Origin: Sugiyamaella lignohabitans
Taxonomy: Eukaryota > Ascomycota > Dipodascomycetes > Dipodascales > Trichomonascaceae
Direction of reading: 5' to 3'
NCBI RefSeq assembly: GCF_001640025.1
Contig: NC_031671.1
Location: 2,418,001 to 2,482,000, forward strand
Length of the DNA: 64,000 nucleotides
How positions within the stretch are numbered: position 1 is the stretch's first letter; the number at the start of each line of letters is the position of its first letter. Of this stretch, positions 33,551 to 43,800 are shown one piece after another. Position numbers and translations under genes: made by a program. The notes beneath the pieces are model-generated. The model did not search any database. It was not told where the DNA came from and was given only the letters and a program-made list of their open reading frames with translations.

Positions 33551-36400
33551 CTACCAACCACGGGCGTGGTAATTGAAATCCACGTTCTGGTCGTCCATTT
33601 CCTCCTTCCAGGCCTCGACGTCGGGGGTAGGCGGGTTCGAGCTTGGGTTATTTAGCCCCAAACTGTTCATAGTCATGACACCAGTTGAGGTATGGCTGCG
33701 ACGGAGAAGACCGGGGTTAGTACCAGTCGGACTTGTAGCTCCTGATGACTCGGCTGACGGTACCATGGTAGAGGTGGAATTGTTGGCTCCGTTGATTCCT
33801 AGAGATGGGACTCCATTCTGTTGTCGCTCCCAAAGTAAGTTTCGACGCAAAGACTCCGAAAGTTCTGTCGAAAGCATATTTCGTCGAGTGGTCCTTGGTG
33901 AAAGGGCTCCGGGTGGTGGAATATGGGTGGCTATTGTCGCGTTGAGAATGGTGTCGGTAGGATTAATGGGAAGTGCTGTAGGACCGTTTCGAGTGGGGTT
34001 TCCTCTATTGGCTTTAAGCTCATTAGTCAGGGCAGACGAAGATGGACCAGGGGCTGTGGCAGGTGCAAAGGGGCTGGATTCCCTTTGTTTGGCATTCATT
34101 TGCTCCTGTAAAATATCTTGACGGTTGAGGAATAGTGACGAAAGAAGTGATGGTCGTACAAGTGGCTTTTTTGGTAACTCTTCTTCTCGAACAAAGAGAG
34201 ACTCCTCGTCAAACGAGGAATCACTCTCATCATCAACAGAATCCCATGCCGAGTCGTCTTCATCATCGTCGTCATGAATGTCGTCTTCATCTTCGTCTTC
34301 ATCATCCTCGTCATCAGTGATGATAGCCTTTTCAGCATTAATCTTCTTCTGTTCATCGGTCAGACCGTCATTTTTAATTGTCGGTTTGTGAAGTTGTTGA
34401 AGCTTACTCACCGGTGGTGCCGCAAGTTTTGATAGAGCTGGCTGTGATTTGGTATGTCCAAATAGAGACGACCGTTTACGTTCTTCCCTGTGGTTGTGGT
34501 GATGGTGATGGTGGTGATGATGGCCATGCTGTCGCTGCTGTGAAACGACGCTGTTTGAACCCGAGCTGCCACTGTTATTTGTCTCGCTTACCGACTCGTC
34601 ACGAGCTTTGGCAGTTGACGACTCTTCCAGCGGTTGAGGACTGCGCTCTCCACCAATAGCATCAGCCAGGTTATAAGGCTTGGGAGGGGCAGCGCCATTA
34701 CTCGGCGCGCCAGAACCCTCACTTGACGATAAAGATTCGCCTCCAAACTCACTATCAGAGGGAGAAGACTCAATAAAGAACATCTTCTCTCGAGGGAGCT
34801 TGTCTGGTCTTGCTTTGGTGGGTTTCCAAGAGGAAGATGACGTTGTCGGAACAGGAGATATACGTTTCTGAGAGGCACTTCTATTTACAACCGAAATAGA
34901 GATGTTGGACGGAGAAAATCCTCTCACAATAGACGTCGACGTGGCAGAGCGATGACGGCGACTCAATCTTTCATCATCAGAATCCGACTCAGTGTCAGAT
35001 AAATCATCAGAACTATCAGAGATAGCTTGTGAATAATCAGAATGAGGAGAAATAGATGCCGCCATCACGTTACTAGATGAACTTCTAGATTGTCTTGAAG
35101 TCTTGGAAACGCTACTCAAAGTATGTCCAGGAGCAGGTGGAGCAGTTGGAGCAGCTGGGGCACCGACACCTGAAGCCGGAGCAGTGGTAAAGGACCGTCT
35201 TTGGGCGGTTCTAGAGTGGGAAAATGGGTTTGATTGGGAGCTGGAACTTCTTCTGGAGTTTCTCGCAAAAAAAGTAGCAGATGCAGTTGGTTTTGTTGGT
35301 ACAGGAAGAGGTAGTTCTGTTACTGGGCGCTTGTTTTCTTGTAAAGTAGACGATGCATAATTTGTGGTCTTTGGTCTAGAAAACAGTGACGATACTGTAC
35401 GCGATGGGGCCGGGGTGGTTTTGGCACTTCTAAGCAATGGAGTAGTGGTTCCGGAATTATTGGCCAGGATACTGCTAGAAGCTGTAGTACTAGGAGCGGT
35501 TAAGCTGCCAGATGAACTACCAACACCGAGTTCTCTACTCGTAGGAATAGAAGAATTTGGTGCTGATAGACGAGGCGCATTATTCGACTCAGTACTGGTT
35601 ATGGGGGTGGTTGATGATGCTGGAGAAATGTTTGTCATATTTGTCACTGACCTGGCAGCCGCTTTAGCAGCTGCAGTGGCCACTGCAGGGCCAATAGATG
35701 ATGCGACAAGCTTGGAATCCAGTATGGAATTAGGAGTGGGGGTTAATTCACCATCAGTCAGAATACATTCAGATTGAGAAGATGGTTTTAGTTGTTGTTT
35801 AGAACAAGTACCCCATTTAGACGGCGTTTTTTGGTCCGAATTGACGAGCTGAAACAGATGTTGAAGTTCTTCAGACGAAATGTGTTTATGCGGATGATGA
35901 TGATTATGGTTGAGATTGGTAGGAGAATGGGTTGGGCTTAGAGCTGGTAAATCATGCAAAGAAGGGCTCGGGTTGTCTACAGCAGCCATCAGAGTTAGAT
36001 CAGGTTTTGTTGTACTAACTCTATGGCTGGTTCTAGAGTTTTCTTTTCCACTAGTAGTAGAATTGGCAGCACCTAACGTAGAAATTATCCCGTTCTCGAC
36101 CTTAGCAGCTGATACTTGTGAAGAATTTTGAGTTTTACCAGAACCAGCACCAGGAATAGATACCAAGTCACCAGTATCTATATCAAGACCACCATCGCTG
36201 TTCCACAGCCTTTCTCTATTCCACAGTCTCCAAGACATATTCTCGAGTCTGCGGCCATTTTCAATAGAATTCTTGCATTTCGAAAAGACGGTCCATAGTG
36301 AAAATAGAGACTCGGCGTCTGGGTCGACAGTCTTTAATGTATGTGGAGAAAGGACTAATATAGGCGGTAGTTGAGAAATAGATGGAGTATCTGTCGACAT
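33551..36400 (-). CDS. Mks1-like regulatory protein with an AreA/DUF1752-type N-terminal motif
   Basis: A 949-residue single-exon frame beginning MSTDTPSISQLPPILVLSPH. Residues about 29-65 contain ESLFSLWTVFSKCKNSIENG followed by RRLENMSWRLWNRERLW, the short motif found at the N-terminus of fungal AreA-type GATA factors and in Mks1/DUF1752 proteins. No GATA zinc finger is present. Near residues 720-770 an acidic stretch leads into KPLVRPSLLSSLFLNR, resembling the DUF3295 motif that occurs with it. The rest is Ser-rich and disordered with a His run (near 620). The C-terminus is FNYHARGW. In baker's yeast Mks1 controls retrograde and nitrogen/lysine signalling; a similar role here is inference. 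Confidence 0.65.
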   Translation of the reverse strand: MSTDTPSISQLPPILVLSPHTLKTVDPDAESLFSLWTVFSKCKNSIENGRRLENMSWRLWNRERLWNSDGGLDIDTGDLVSIPGAGSGKTQNSSQVSAAKVENGIISTLGAANSTTSGKENSRTSHRVSTTKPDLTLMAAVDNPSPSLHDLPALSPTHSPTNLNHNHHHPHKHISSEELQHLFQLVNSDQKTPSKWGTCSKQQLKPSSQSECILTDGELTPTPNSILDSKLVASSIGPAVATAAAKAAARSVTNMTNISPASSTTPITSTESNNAPRLSAPNSSIPTSRELGVGSSSGSLTAPSTTASSSILANNSGTTTPLLRSAKTTPAPSRTVSSLFSRPKTTNYASSTLQENKRPVTELPLPVPTKPTASATFFARNSRRSSSSQSNPFSHSRTAQRRSFTTAPASGVGAPAAPTAPPAPGHTLSSVSKTSRQSRSSSSNVMAASISPHSDYSQAISDSSDDLSDTESDSDDERLSRRHRSATSTSIVRGFSPSNISISVVNRSASQKRISPVPTTSSSSWKPTKARPDKLPREKMFFIESSPSDSEFGGESLSSSEGSGAPSNGAAPPKPYNLADAIGGERSPQPLEESSTAKARDESVSETNNSGSSGSNSVVSQQRQHGHHHHHHHHHNHREERKRSSLFGHTKSQPALSKLAAPPVSKLQQLHKPTIKNDGLTDEQKKINAEKAIITDDEDDEDEDEDDIHDDDDEDDSAWDSVDDESDSSFDEESLFVREEELPKKPLVRPSLLSSLFLNRQDILQEQMNAKQRESSPFAPATAPGPSSSALTNELKANRGNPTRNGPTALPINPTDTILNATIATHIPPPGALSPRTTRRNMLSTELSESLRRNLLWERQQNGVPSLGINGANNSTSTMVPSAESSGATSPTGTNPGLLRRSHTSTGVMTMNSLGLNNPSSNPPTPDVEAWKEEMDDQNVDFNYHARGW

Positions 36401-37571
36401 GATGCGAAGTAGAGTTGTGATATGAAATGCAAACGATTGAAGCTAGAAGATTTTAAAGCTAGAAGAAGATCAGTATGGAGACGACGAGTATGATGAGTAT
36501 GGGTATGAGTACGACAAGTACTTAAATAAATATAACAGTAACCAGAGGCTGACCAACGACGGATCAACGACTATGAGTATGTCACTGACTATGAGCAGGA
36601 GTTCAACCACTGAATAGTGCTATGACTACGAATCAAAGTCTGATCAAAGGTTCAACCACCGACCAGACTACGAGTACAAGTCCGAGTATGATCCGAGTAT
36701 GAGTAATAAATGATGGCAAGACCAATAGTATCTATCAATAGAAACGACGGCGGCCTAACGGGTCCGTGACGGCCCAGGCAACGACAAAAGACACCAAGCA
36801 CTAACCAGTCGGCAAACTGACTATCGATAGCTGAAGTGCACACTAGTACTCTACTCCTAATATTGGATGACGATCAAAAGACACAGGTAAACTGGAAATC
36901 TGCCTACGTTAGAACCAAAATCTCCACCCAAATAACCACTAAAATCAACACCAAAAACCAAACCAACTCAGATTCTTACCAATAAACACAACAAACCTTT
37001 TCTTATATACCTGTTCTGAAGTAATAACGAAAACAAAGTTGAACAAACAAATGATCTGTCAGTATGCTTCTGCTGTGAATGTATAGTCTAACGGTCGTGA
37101 CGGGAGGAAACTCGAGTCGAGACTAAAAACTCGGGCCACTTCTATAAATACCAGTCAATGAACGAAATAAAGAACTTGGAACGATAGGATGAAAAGACAG
37201 GCACAGTTAGGAAATAACAAGTGGGTCAATCAGAATACAGAGTTTGTAATAAACGACCCCGCGACCACCAGCCAATCAGCCAATACTGAAATCACCAGTG
37301 CCAATTATTATAATAATAAAAAAACCCGAGAGTCAGAAAAAAACCAAATCAGACTAAAAACTCGGATATCGAAAATATCGAGACGAACAACAACGGACTT
37401 AAACCAAACAAAAATAACTGGCAGTGTTAATACAGTTCGTCCTTGACATCACAAACAAAATCAATGGTAAATGTTTTTATATGGTCAAATGCTCATTAGG
37501 CCCATGTACTAAACTGTCATGCATGTGGTCAGTAGTGCACGGTGGGTGGGTTTGTTGAAGGAGTGGCAGGA

Positions 37572-37963
37572 GCCTCCGGCGGCCGGGGCGCTGCCCCAGA
37601 CCCCGTTGTACTCGCTGCTCGAGCTGCGTTGGGCCGGGCTGCACGGTGCAGTTGGGACGAACGGGCTGGGGCGTCGATGCTAGTGCTGGTCCTGCCCGGC
37701 TGGCCCACGACGAGCGTCTGGGGGACAGCGTCTGCGGTGTTGTATCTGTGTCCGGGGAGTCATGTGGGCCCCGGCCTGCACGCACCACCACTCACCCACT
37801 CACCCGTCAGCCAAAGACCTGCCGCTGCATGTCCCACCTCCCATCAGTAATACTCCCCATCCGCCCACCGACCCCGCTACCCCTCTTTCTCCCCACCACC
37901 CCCTGCCGCTCCGCGAAGCGGAGCACAACGGGGTCTGGGGCAGCGCCCCAGCCGCCGGAGGCA
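37572..37963 (-). repeat. GC element E10, long variant with about 300-bp interior
   Basis: Left arm (GCCTCCGGCGGCCGGGGC) and right arm with hairpin GCTCCGCGAAGCGGAGC are separated by unrelated GC-rich DNA. The arms share the unusual loop GGGGCGCTGCCCC / GGGGCAGCGCCCC, which argues they belong to one element rather than two halves. Confidence 0.75.
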
Positions 37964-38244
37964 CACCCGAGACCCTTAACGTTTCTTCTTCGAGCCCGGG
38001 GACCAGTGGCGCCGGCAGACTGCTCATGTGGCCGGGCAGCCGCATGTATCGAGTCTCATGTGGTCAGAGGGTGCCGGTTACAGCTCCGCGTTTGAATAAC
38101 GCTCGTCCGCATGCGGATGGTGGGCTGGCAAGAATGCGGGGTGGGGCAGCAGAGCAACAGAAGCGCAATTGTTTCAGGCCCCCGCTGCTCGCGTTTAAGG
38201 TTATTCTTGGAGCTGCTGGATACGAGGGGCGGTGGTGTGGGGTA

Positions 38245-38302
38245 TGCCTCCGGCGGCTGGGGCTCCGCCCCAGACCCCGCTGCTCCTGCTTCGCAGGAGA
38301 CT
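38245..38302 (+). repeat. GC element E11, half copy
   Basis: Left arm plus the CTCCTGCTTCGCAGGAG hairpin only. Confidence 0.9.
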
Positions 38303-38528
38303 GCGTGTGGGGTGGCATGGTGTTGGGGGAGGCCGGGTCGTGGCGAGGGGTGAGGGGTCGGTGGTATGGCCCCGGGTCCCTTGTTTTGTGGTGAGCCGGA
38401 CCGATCTGGCCTCGAGAACCCAGTCAGTTGACGCTGGCCAGCGTGCTCGGGTGATGATGCCATATGCAGTTCCGGGTCATGGCTGATCAGCCGGTCACAT
38501 GGCCCGGGTTGCTGGGGGAAGGGGGGTT

Positions 38529-38585
38529 TGCCTCCGGCGGCTGGGGCGCTGCCCCAGACCCTGTTGTGCTCCGCTTCGCGGAGCG
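38529..38585 (+). repeat. GC element E12, half copy with variant hairpin
   Basis: Left arm with loop GCT and hairpin GCTCCGCTTCGCGGAGC in place of the common CTCCTGC form. Preceded by GGGGGG. Confidence 0.9.
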
Positions 38586-38925
38586 GGCGCCGGGATCGGG
38601 GTAGGGGGGTCATGTGAGTGTGTCGACGTTGACATTGGAGAGACCCGTGTCAGTTCGAGTGATGAGATATGCAGCTGATGCGCAGGGTCCACGATCGGCG
38701 TACATCGAGAGACCCTGAACCACCTCCAACGACCACCAGAAACCCGCTTTTTTATTCTTCTATCAGTAAAATCCGACTCATTCTCAACCGAAAACCCACG
38801 ACCCGGCTCCCAAATGACCCCAGCGAACCAATTGACCTCCCCCGTACCTCAACCCACGAACCCCACTAGCCTCTCAAACTCGCCAGCCCCTCACACCCGA
38901 CCCCACGCTACCCCATCGCCCGACA

Positions 38926-38988
38926 CCCGACTCGAGCGAAGCGAGAGGAGCCGGGGGGTCTGGGGCGCAGCCCCAGCCGCCGGAGGCA
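38926..38988 (+). repeat. GC element E13, half copy
   Basis: Right arm with the CTCGAG module only. Confidence 0.9.
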
Positions 38989-39019
38989 TCCCCCTAGACC
39001 CTGCATATACACCCCTGGC

Positions 39020-39077
39020 AAGTGCCTCCGACGGCCTGGCGCTGCCCGGACCCGTTGCTCCGCTTTGCAGAGGGCAT
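39020..39077 (+). repeat. GC element E14, degenerate half copy
   Basis: TGCCTCCGACGGCCTGGCGC and CTCCGCTTTGCAGAG retain the arm plus hairpin order with many substitutions. This is an old, decayed copy. Confidence 0.65.
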
Positions 39078-39173
39078 GGGGAGAGTTGTTTATTTATTTA
39101 TTAATTACAGAAAAGCGGACCGGGTCAGTGAGTGAATGCACGGGTGTGGTCCGAGTGAGAAAGGAGGGGGGGT

Positions 39174-39710
39174 TTATTTGCCGGAGACCCAGTTCTTGAT
39201 CGAGGTGATATAGCTCTGGCTCTGTTGGTCGGCTTTGTCGAGACCGTGGTCGACTGACTTACGGAGCTCGTCCAAGGTCTTTCCGGTCTGTTTGCGAGCG
39301 TCTTCAGCCGTTTTGGATGCGTTGTCGCGGAGCTCGTTGTATTTAGCATCAAACGCTTTACGGGCCTCCTCGGTTTTCTGGGCAGCAGTTCCCTTGGCTT
39401 CGTTGTATTTGGCATCAAAAGCTTTACGAGCCTCTGCGTATTTGGCGTCTACTTTGGTACGAGCTTCATCGAAAGCTCCGTCAGCCGCAGTTTTAACGTC
39501 GTTGTACCGGGAAGTCAGATCGTTTTTGGCCTCATTGTACCTATGTTCAAGAGCTGTTTTAGAAGCATCTACTGTTTCTTGAGTAGCACTGATGATTCTG
39601 TCCGTGTCCTGTTTAGCAAGAATCTGTTTATGGTTGACCTGGGTCTGATATAAATAATATCCACCAGCACCAGCAAGGGCTAGAGATCCGATTTTCACTG
39701 CTTTTGACAT
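39174..39710 (-). CDS. Small membrane-anchored protein with LEA/apolipoprotein-like helical repeats
   Basis: 178 residues. The N-terminus MSKAVKIGSLALAGAGGYYL is a single hydrophobic segment (about 6-22) and could be a membrane anchor or mitochondrial-type signal anchor. The remainder is a continuous amphipathic helix rich in Ala, Lys, Asp and Glu with repeated ARKAFDAKYNE-type units (two nearly identical copies and several weaker ones). This resembles LEA group 3 or exchangeable apolipoprotein repeats, which bind lipid surfaces or protect membranes under desiccation. The end is SYITSIKNWVSGK. I do not recognise a named orthologue. Start chosen as the first ATG; an A/T-rich leader precedes it. 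Confidence 0.75.
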   Translation of the reverse strand: MSKAVKIGSLALAGAGGYYLYQTQVNHKQILAKQDTDRIISATQETVDASKTALEHRYNEAKNDLTSRYNDVKTAADGAFDEARTKVDAKYAEARKAFDAKYNEAKGTAAQKTEEARKAFDAKYNELRDNASKTAEDARKQTGKTLDELRKSVDHGLDKADQQSQSYITSIKNWVSGK

Positions 39711-40004
39711 TGTTTTTCAAGAGAATTCAGGCAATTGGCGGTTAAAAAGTCAACTGATGGTGTACAAAGGAGCAATTGTCCGTGGCCGTGATTTTAGGTT
39801 AGACTCGCCTCTATTTATACTAGTGACCAGTCGCCCTCCTGCCGAAACCCTGCGCCTTCTGGCGTGCTTTCATCCGCATGAGATTGCTATTACCTGCGAC
39901 CATATGCGTTGCCATGCACCTTAAACCCGATCGGTCTCGGTCTCGTTACAAGCATAGTCCGACCGCCAGGTCCGCAGCAGGGGTGCAATTGTACGGGCGG
40001 GGTG

Positions 40005-40067
40005 TGCCTCCGGCGGCTGGGGCTCCGCCCCAGACCCTGGTTGCTCCTCTCGCTACGCTCGAATCGG
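40005..40067 (-). repeat. GC element E15, half copy
   Basis: Left arm with a mutated CTCGAG module (CTCGAA). Preceded by GGGGTG. Confidence 0.9.
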
Positions 40068-40167
40068 GTTTGGGGGCGGGAGGTCGTTTGGTGGTGCGGT
40101 GGCGATGGGGCGGCCGCGCGGTCCGGGTAAAGCACGAACCGGGGTTCAGCCGTACTGGTGCCCGAGC

Positions 40168-40325
40168 TGCCTCCGGCGGCTGGGGCTCCGCCCCAGACCC
40201 TGGTTGCTCCTCTCGCTGTCGCTCGAGTCGTTGCGTGGACGACCCCAGAAGCGTCTGAAAACTCCTGCGAAGCAGCGAAGCAGGAGAAACCAGGGTCTGG
40301 GGCGGAGCCCCAGCCGCCGGAGGCA
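40168..40325 (-). repeat. GC element E16, full copy
   Basis: Both arms complete. The right hairpin module shows a short internal duplication (CGAAGCAGCGAAGCAGG). Followed by a C-run. Confidence 0.95.
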
Positions 40326-40384
40326 GACCCCCCGCCTCAACCCCCGACCCCGGCCCCAGAACCTGCATGGGCCCCCAACGAAAC

Positions 40385-40443
40385 GACTCGAGCGAAGCGA
40401 GAGGAGCAGCGGGGTCTGGGGCGGAGCCCCAGCCGCCGGAGGC
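40385..40443 (+). repeat. GC element E17, half copy
   Basis: Right arm with the CTCGAG module, ending GGAGGC. Confidence 0.9.
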
Positions 40444-40837
40444 TGCCCGGGTCTCACCCCCTGAGTACCCCCAGATGGGAAGGAGGTGAGGCTGAGGAGA
40501 GAAATGCCGATCTAAACATGCAGTAGACGCGTTAGCGCGTTTTGGGGTGATTATAATTATTTTTTATTTATATAAACAGATAAACATCCCTCGTTCGTTT
40601 GTTGATAACATTCACTTTCGACAGCTCTTTTTTTCGGTGAAACTTGGTTTTTGTTTCTGAGTTTGCTGGTTGTTTGGTTTGTTTTTGGTTTTTGGTTTGT
40701 TTGATTTGGAAATTCATTTTTGTCTTTTTTTGTTTGGAAGAGAAGTCGTTTGTAGTGGGTTTGACAGGGTTGTTTCGGTGGTGACATTTGAAAAGTAACT
40801 CTCCCGTTTCAAGCCAGAGAAGAAAGAATAAAAAACA

Positions 40838-43800
40838 ATGGCTAAACTGTCGACGACGGCGGTTCAAGACGAGAACGCCAAACCCAGGGCTGCTGCGAGA
40901 ACAATGAAACAGTCCAAGATTTATGATTCTGACGACGACGCTTATGGCGGTGGAGACGGCGATTTCAGTTTTGGCGGTGGTAATGATGGCGGTGACTCTG
41001 ATTTTGAGCTAGACGAAGCCCCTGCTAAAAAACGAAAACCTGCTGCCAAAGCTGCTACTGGCGGTACTGCTCCTAAGAAACCCAGAAAAACCCCTGCTAC
41101 TGGCACTGCTGCTGCCAAGAAGAAAGCCGCTGCTGCTCTTCAAACACGCGATACCAACACAGTTATCTCTGAACCTGGTAATGATTCTTTAGAGAGTCTG
41201 TCTGCTGGTGGTACTCCTGAACCTGCTGTTGTTAATGGAGGTGTAACTCAAGTTTCTGACCCCAGTCCTAAGACCACACCAAAGAAAACGACAGGAAAGA
41301 AGTCGGCCTCGGACCAGTACCAGAGACTGTCGCAATTGGAGCACGTTCTCAAGCGTCCTGATACATATATTGGCTCAGTAGAGCACACCGAGGTGAAAAT
41401 GTGGGTATTCGACCAGGAGTCACAGGCCATGCGATACAAACAAGTGACCATCTGCCCTGGTCTGTTCAAGATCTTCGACGAGATCCTCGTCAACGCTGCC
41501 GACAACAAGATCCGCGACCCTTCAATGGACACGCTCAAAGTGGAAATTGACCAGGAGAAAAACACCATCTCCGTCTACAACAACGGTAAAGGAATCCCCA
41601 TCGAAATGCACGAGAAAGAGAAAATGTACATTCCCGAGCTCATTTTCGGCAACCTGCTCACCTCGAGCAACTACGACGACAACGAAAAGAAAGTCACCGG
41701 AGGCCGAAACGGTTACGGAGCCAAGGTAAGTACCCGGGGGTGCACATGCCTCCGGCGGCTGGGGCTCCGCCCCAGACCCTGGTTGCTCCTGCTTCGCAGG
41801 AGACCGGGACCGTCGACATAACGACTCGAGCGCAGCGAGAGGAGCAGTGGGGTCTGGGGCGCAGCCCCAGCCGCCGGAGGCAGCGCATATTGGCAACGGT
41901 CACTAACGGTTGGTAGTTGTGTAATATTTTCTCGACAGAGTTCACGGTCGAGACCGCTGATGCCAACGTGGCTAAGAAGTATAAACAGACGTGGACGAGT
42001 AATATGACGAAGGTGGGCAAGCCCAAGATTGTGGATTTGAAGAAACCCGAGTCGTTTACGAAGATCACTTTTAAGCCTGATTTGAGGCTGTTTGGTATGG
42101 AGCAGCTGGACGAGGATATTCTGGGTGTCATGCGGAGAAGAGTGTACGATTTGTGCGGTACTGTTAGAAACGTGGCAGTTAGTTTGAATGGCAAGAGACT
42201 CAAAGTTAAGGATTTTAAGAGCTACGTGGATATGTTTGTTACAGCGCTGCAGGAGCAGGAGAAGGTCAATTTGAATGTTGTTAATGAACGGGCAGGAACT
42301 CCTGTGCCCGAGGGTGGTGAGGAGATTGGCAGGATCTTGCCAGTGATTCCTCTGGTTCCTGCTGGTCCTAAACCGACTGTAATTTACGAGCGGATTAATG
42401 ACAGATGGGAAGTGGCTTTTGCTGTATCTGACGGTAATGCTTTTAACCAGGTGTCGTTTGTCAACTCTATCGCCACTACTTCAGGCGGAACTCATGTTAA
42501 TTATGTGTCAGATCAGATTGCTAATAAGATTCTAGAACATGTTAAGAAGAAGAACAAGAATGCTCCTTTGAGACTGGCTCAGATCAGAAATAACATGTTT
42601 GTATTTATCAACTGTTTGATTGACAATCCTGCTTTCACGTCACAAACCAAGGAACAACTGACCACCAAAAGTACTGCTTTTGGATCCAAGTGTGTTATTC
42701 CTGAGGATTTCATTAAAAAGGTGTTGAGAACGTCTATTATTGAGAGTGTTCAGGATATTGCTACTAGAAATGCTGATAAGGAACTGAGAAAGCAGGATGG
42801 TGGCAAGAAGAAAAGACTGACTGGGTTTGTGAAGCTTGAAGATGCCAACAAAGCTGGTACTAGAGAAAGTCATAAATGTACTTTGGTCTTGACTGAAGGT
42901 GATTCAGCTATGGCTCTGGCTGTAGCTGGTCTGGCTGTCGTGGGACGTGACTATTATGGAGTGTTCCCATTGCGAGGTAAATTGTTGAACGTGCGAGACG
43001 CTTCTCATGACCAGATTATGAAGAACACGGAAATCCAGGCTATTAAACAGATCATGGGTTTGCAGCACAAAAAGCACTATACCAGTACCGAGGGACTTCG
43101 ATATGGTCATATTATGATCATGACTGATCAGGATCACGATGGTAGTCATATCAAAGGTTTGATTATCAACTTTTTGGACTCGTCGTTCCCCGGACTTTTG
43201 TCGATTCCCGGGTTTTTGGTTGAGTTTATTACTCCTATTGTCAAAGTGTCGATTTTGAGAGGCAAAAAAGTGATCAAGGTGATTCCGTTTTATACCATGC
43301 CTCAATATGAAGAGTGGAGAGACACCGAGGGTAAAACTTGTATTTGGAAACAAAAGTACTATAAGGGTCTGGGTACGTCTGAACCTAATACTGAAGGTAG
43401 AGAGTATTTCACACAGCTCGACAAGCACTTGAAAACGTTTGATAGCTTAAAGGAAGAGGATAAACCACTTATTGAGCTTGCTTTTGGTAAGAAGAAAGCC
43501 GATGCTCGTAAAGACTGGTTGCGTGCCTTTAAGCCTGGTACACATCTGGACCCGGATCTTGACGATATTCCTATTGGTGACTTTATTAACAAGGAGTTGA
43601 TTTTGTTTTCAATGGCCGATAATATTCGATCTATCCCGTCTCTCATGGATGGATTCAAGCCCGGTCAGCGTAAGATTCTGTACGGTTGTTTCAAGCGTAA
43701 CTTGGTCAACGAAATCAAAGTAGCTCAATTGGGTGGTTATGTATCAGAAAACACTGGTTACCACCACGGAGAACAGTCGCTGTACCAAACCATTGTTGGT

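Larger units (their letters stand above)
36401..39173. other. Gene-poor region, AT-rich then abruptly GC-rich with elements
   Basis: From 36401 to about 37540 it is A-rich, with GAGTATGAGTA-type short repeats (36480-36690) and no supported gene. From about 37540 to 39080 it turns strongly GC-rich and carries elements E10-E14. The open frames there are produced by the elements. No RNA gene was recognised. Confidence 0.5.
39711..40837. promoter_or_regulatory. Divergent region between the helical membrane protein and TOP2
   Basis: Contains elements E15-E17 in its GC-rich left two thirds (40005-40443), then a T/G-rich tract (40560-40760) just before TOP2. No gene was seen. An ACGCGTTAGCGCGT sequence at about 40527-40540 includes an MluI-type ACGCGT box, a motif typical of S-phase gene promoters in yeasts and apt for TOP2; its role is inference. 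Confidence 0.5.

Noticed and set aside
37542..41000. Many short ORFs containing [22 protein letters not shown] or [10 protein letters not shown] peptides (also at 1.3-2.7 kb, 49-51 kb and 57-61 kb)
   Set aside because: These peptides are the six-frame translations of the GC palindromes. They recur on both strands wherever an element lies and are not proteins.
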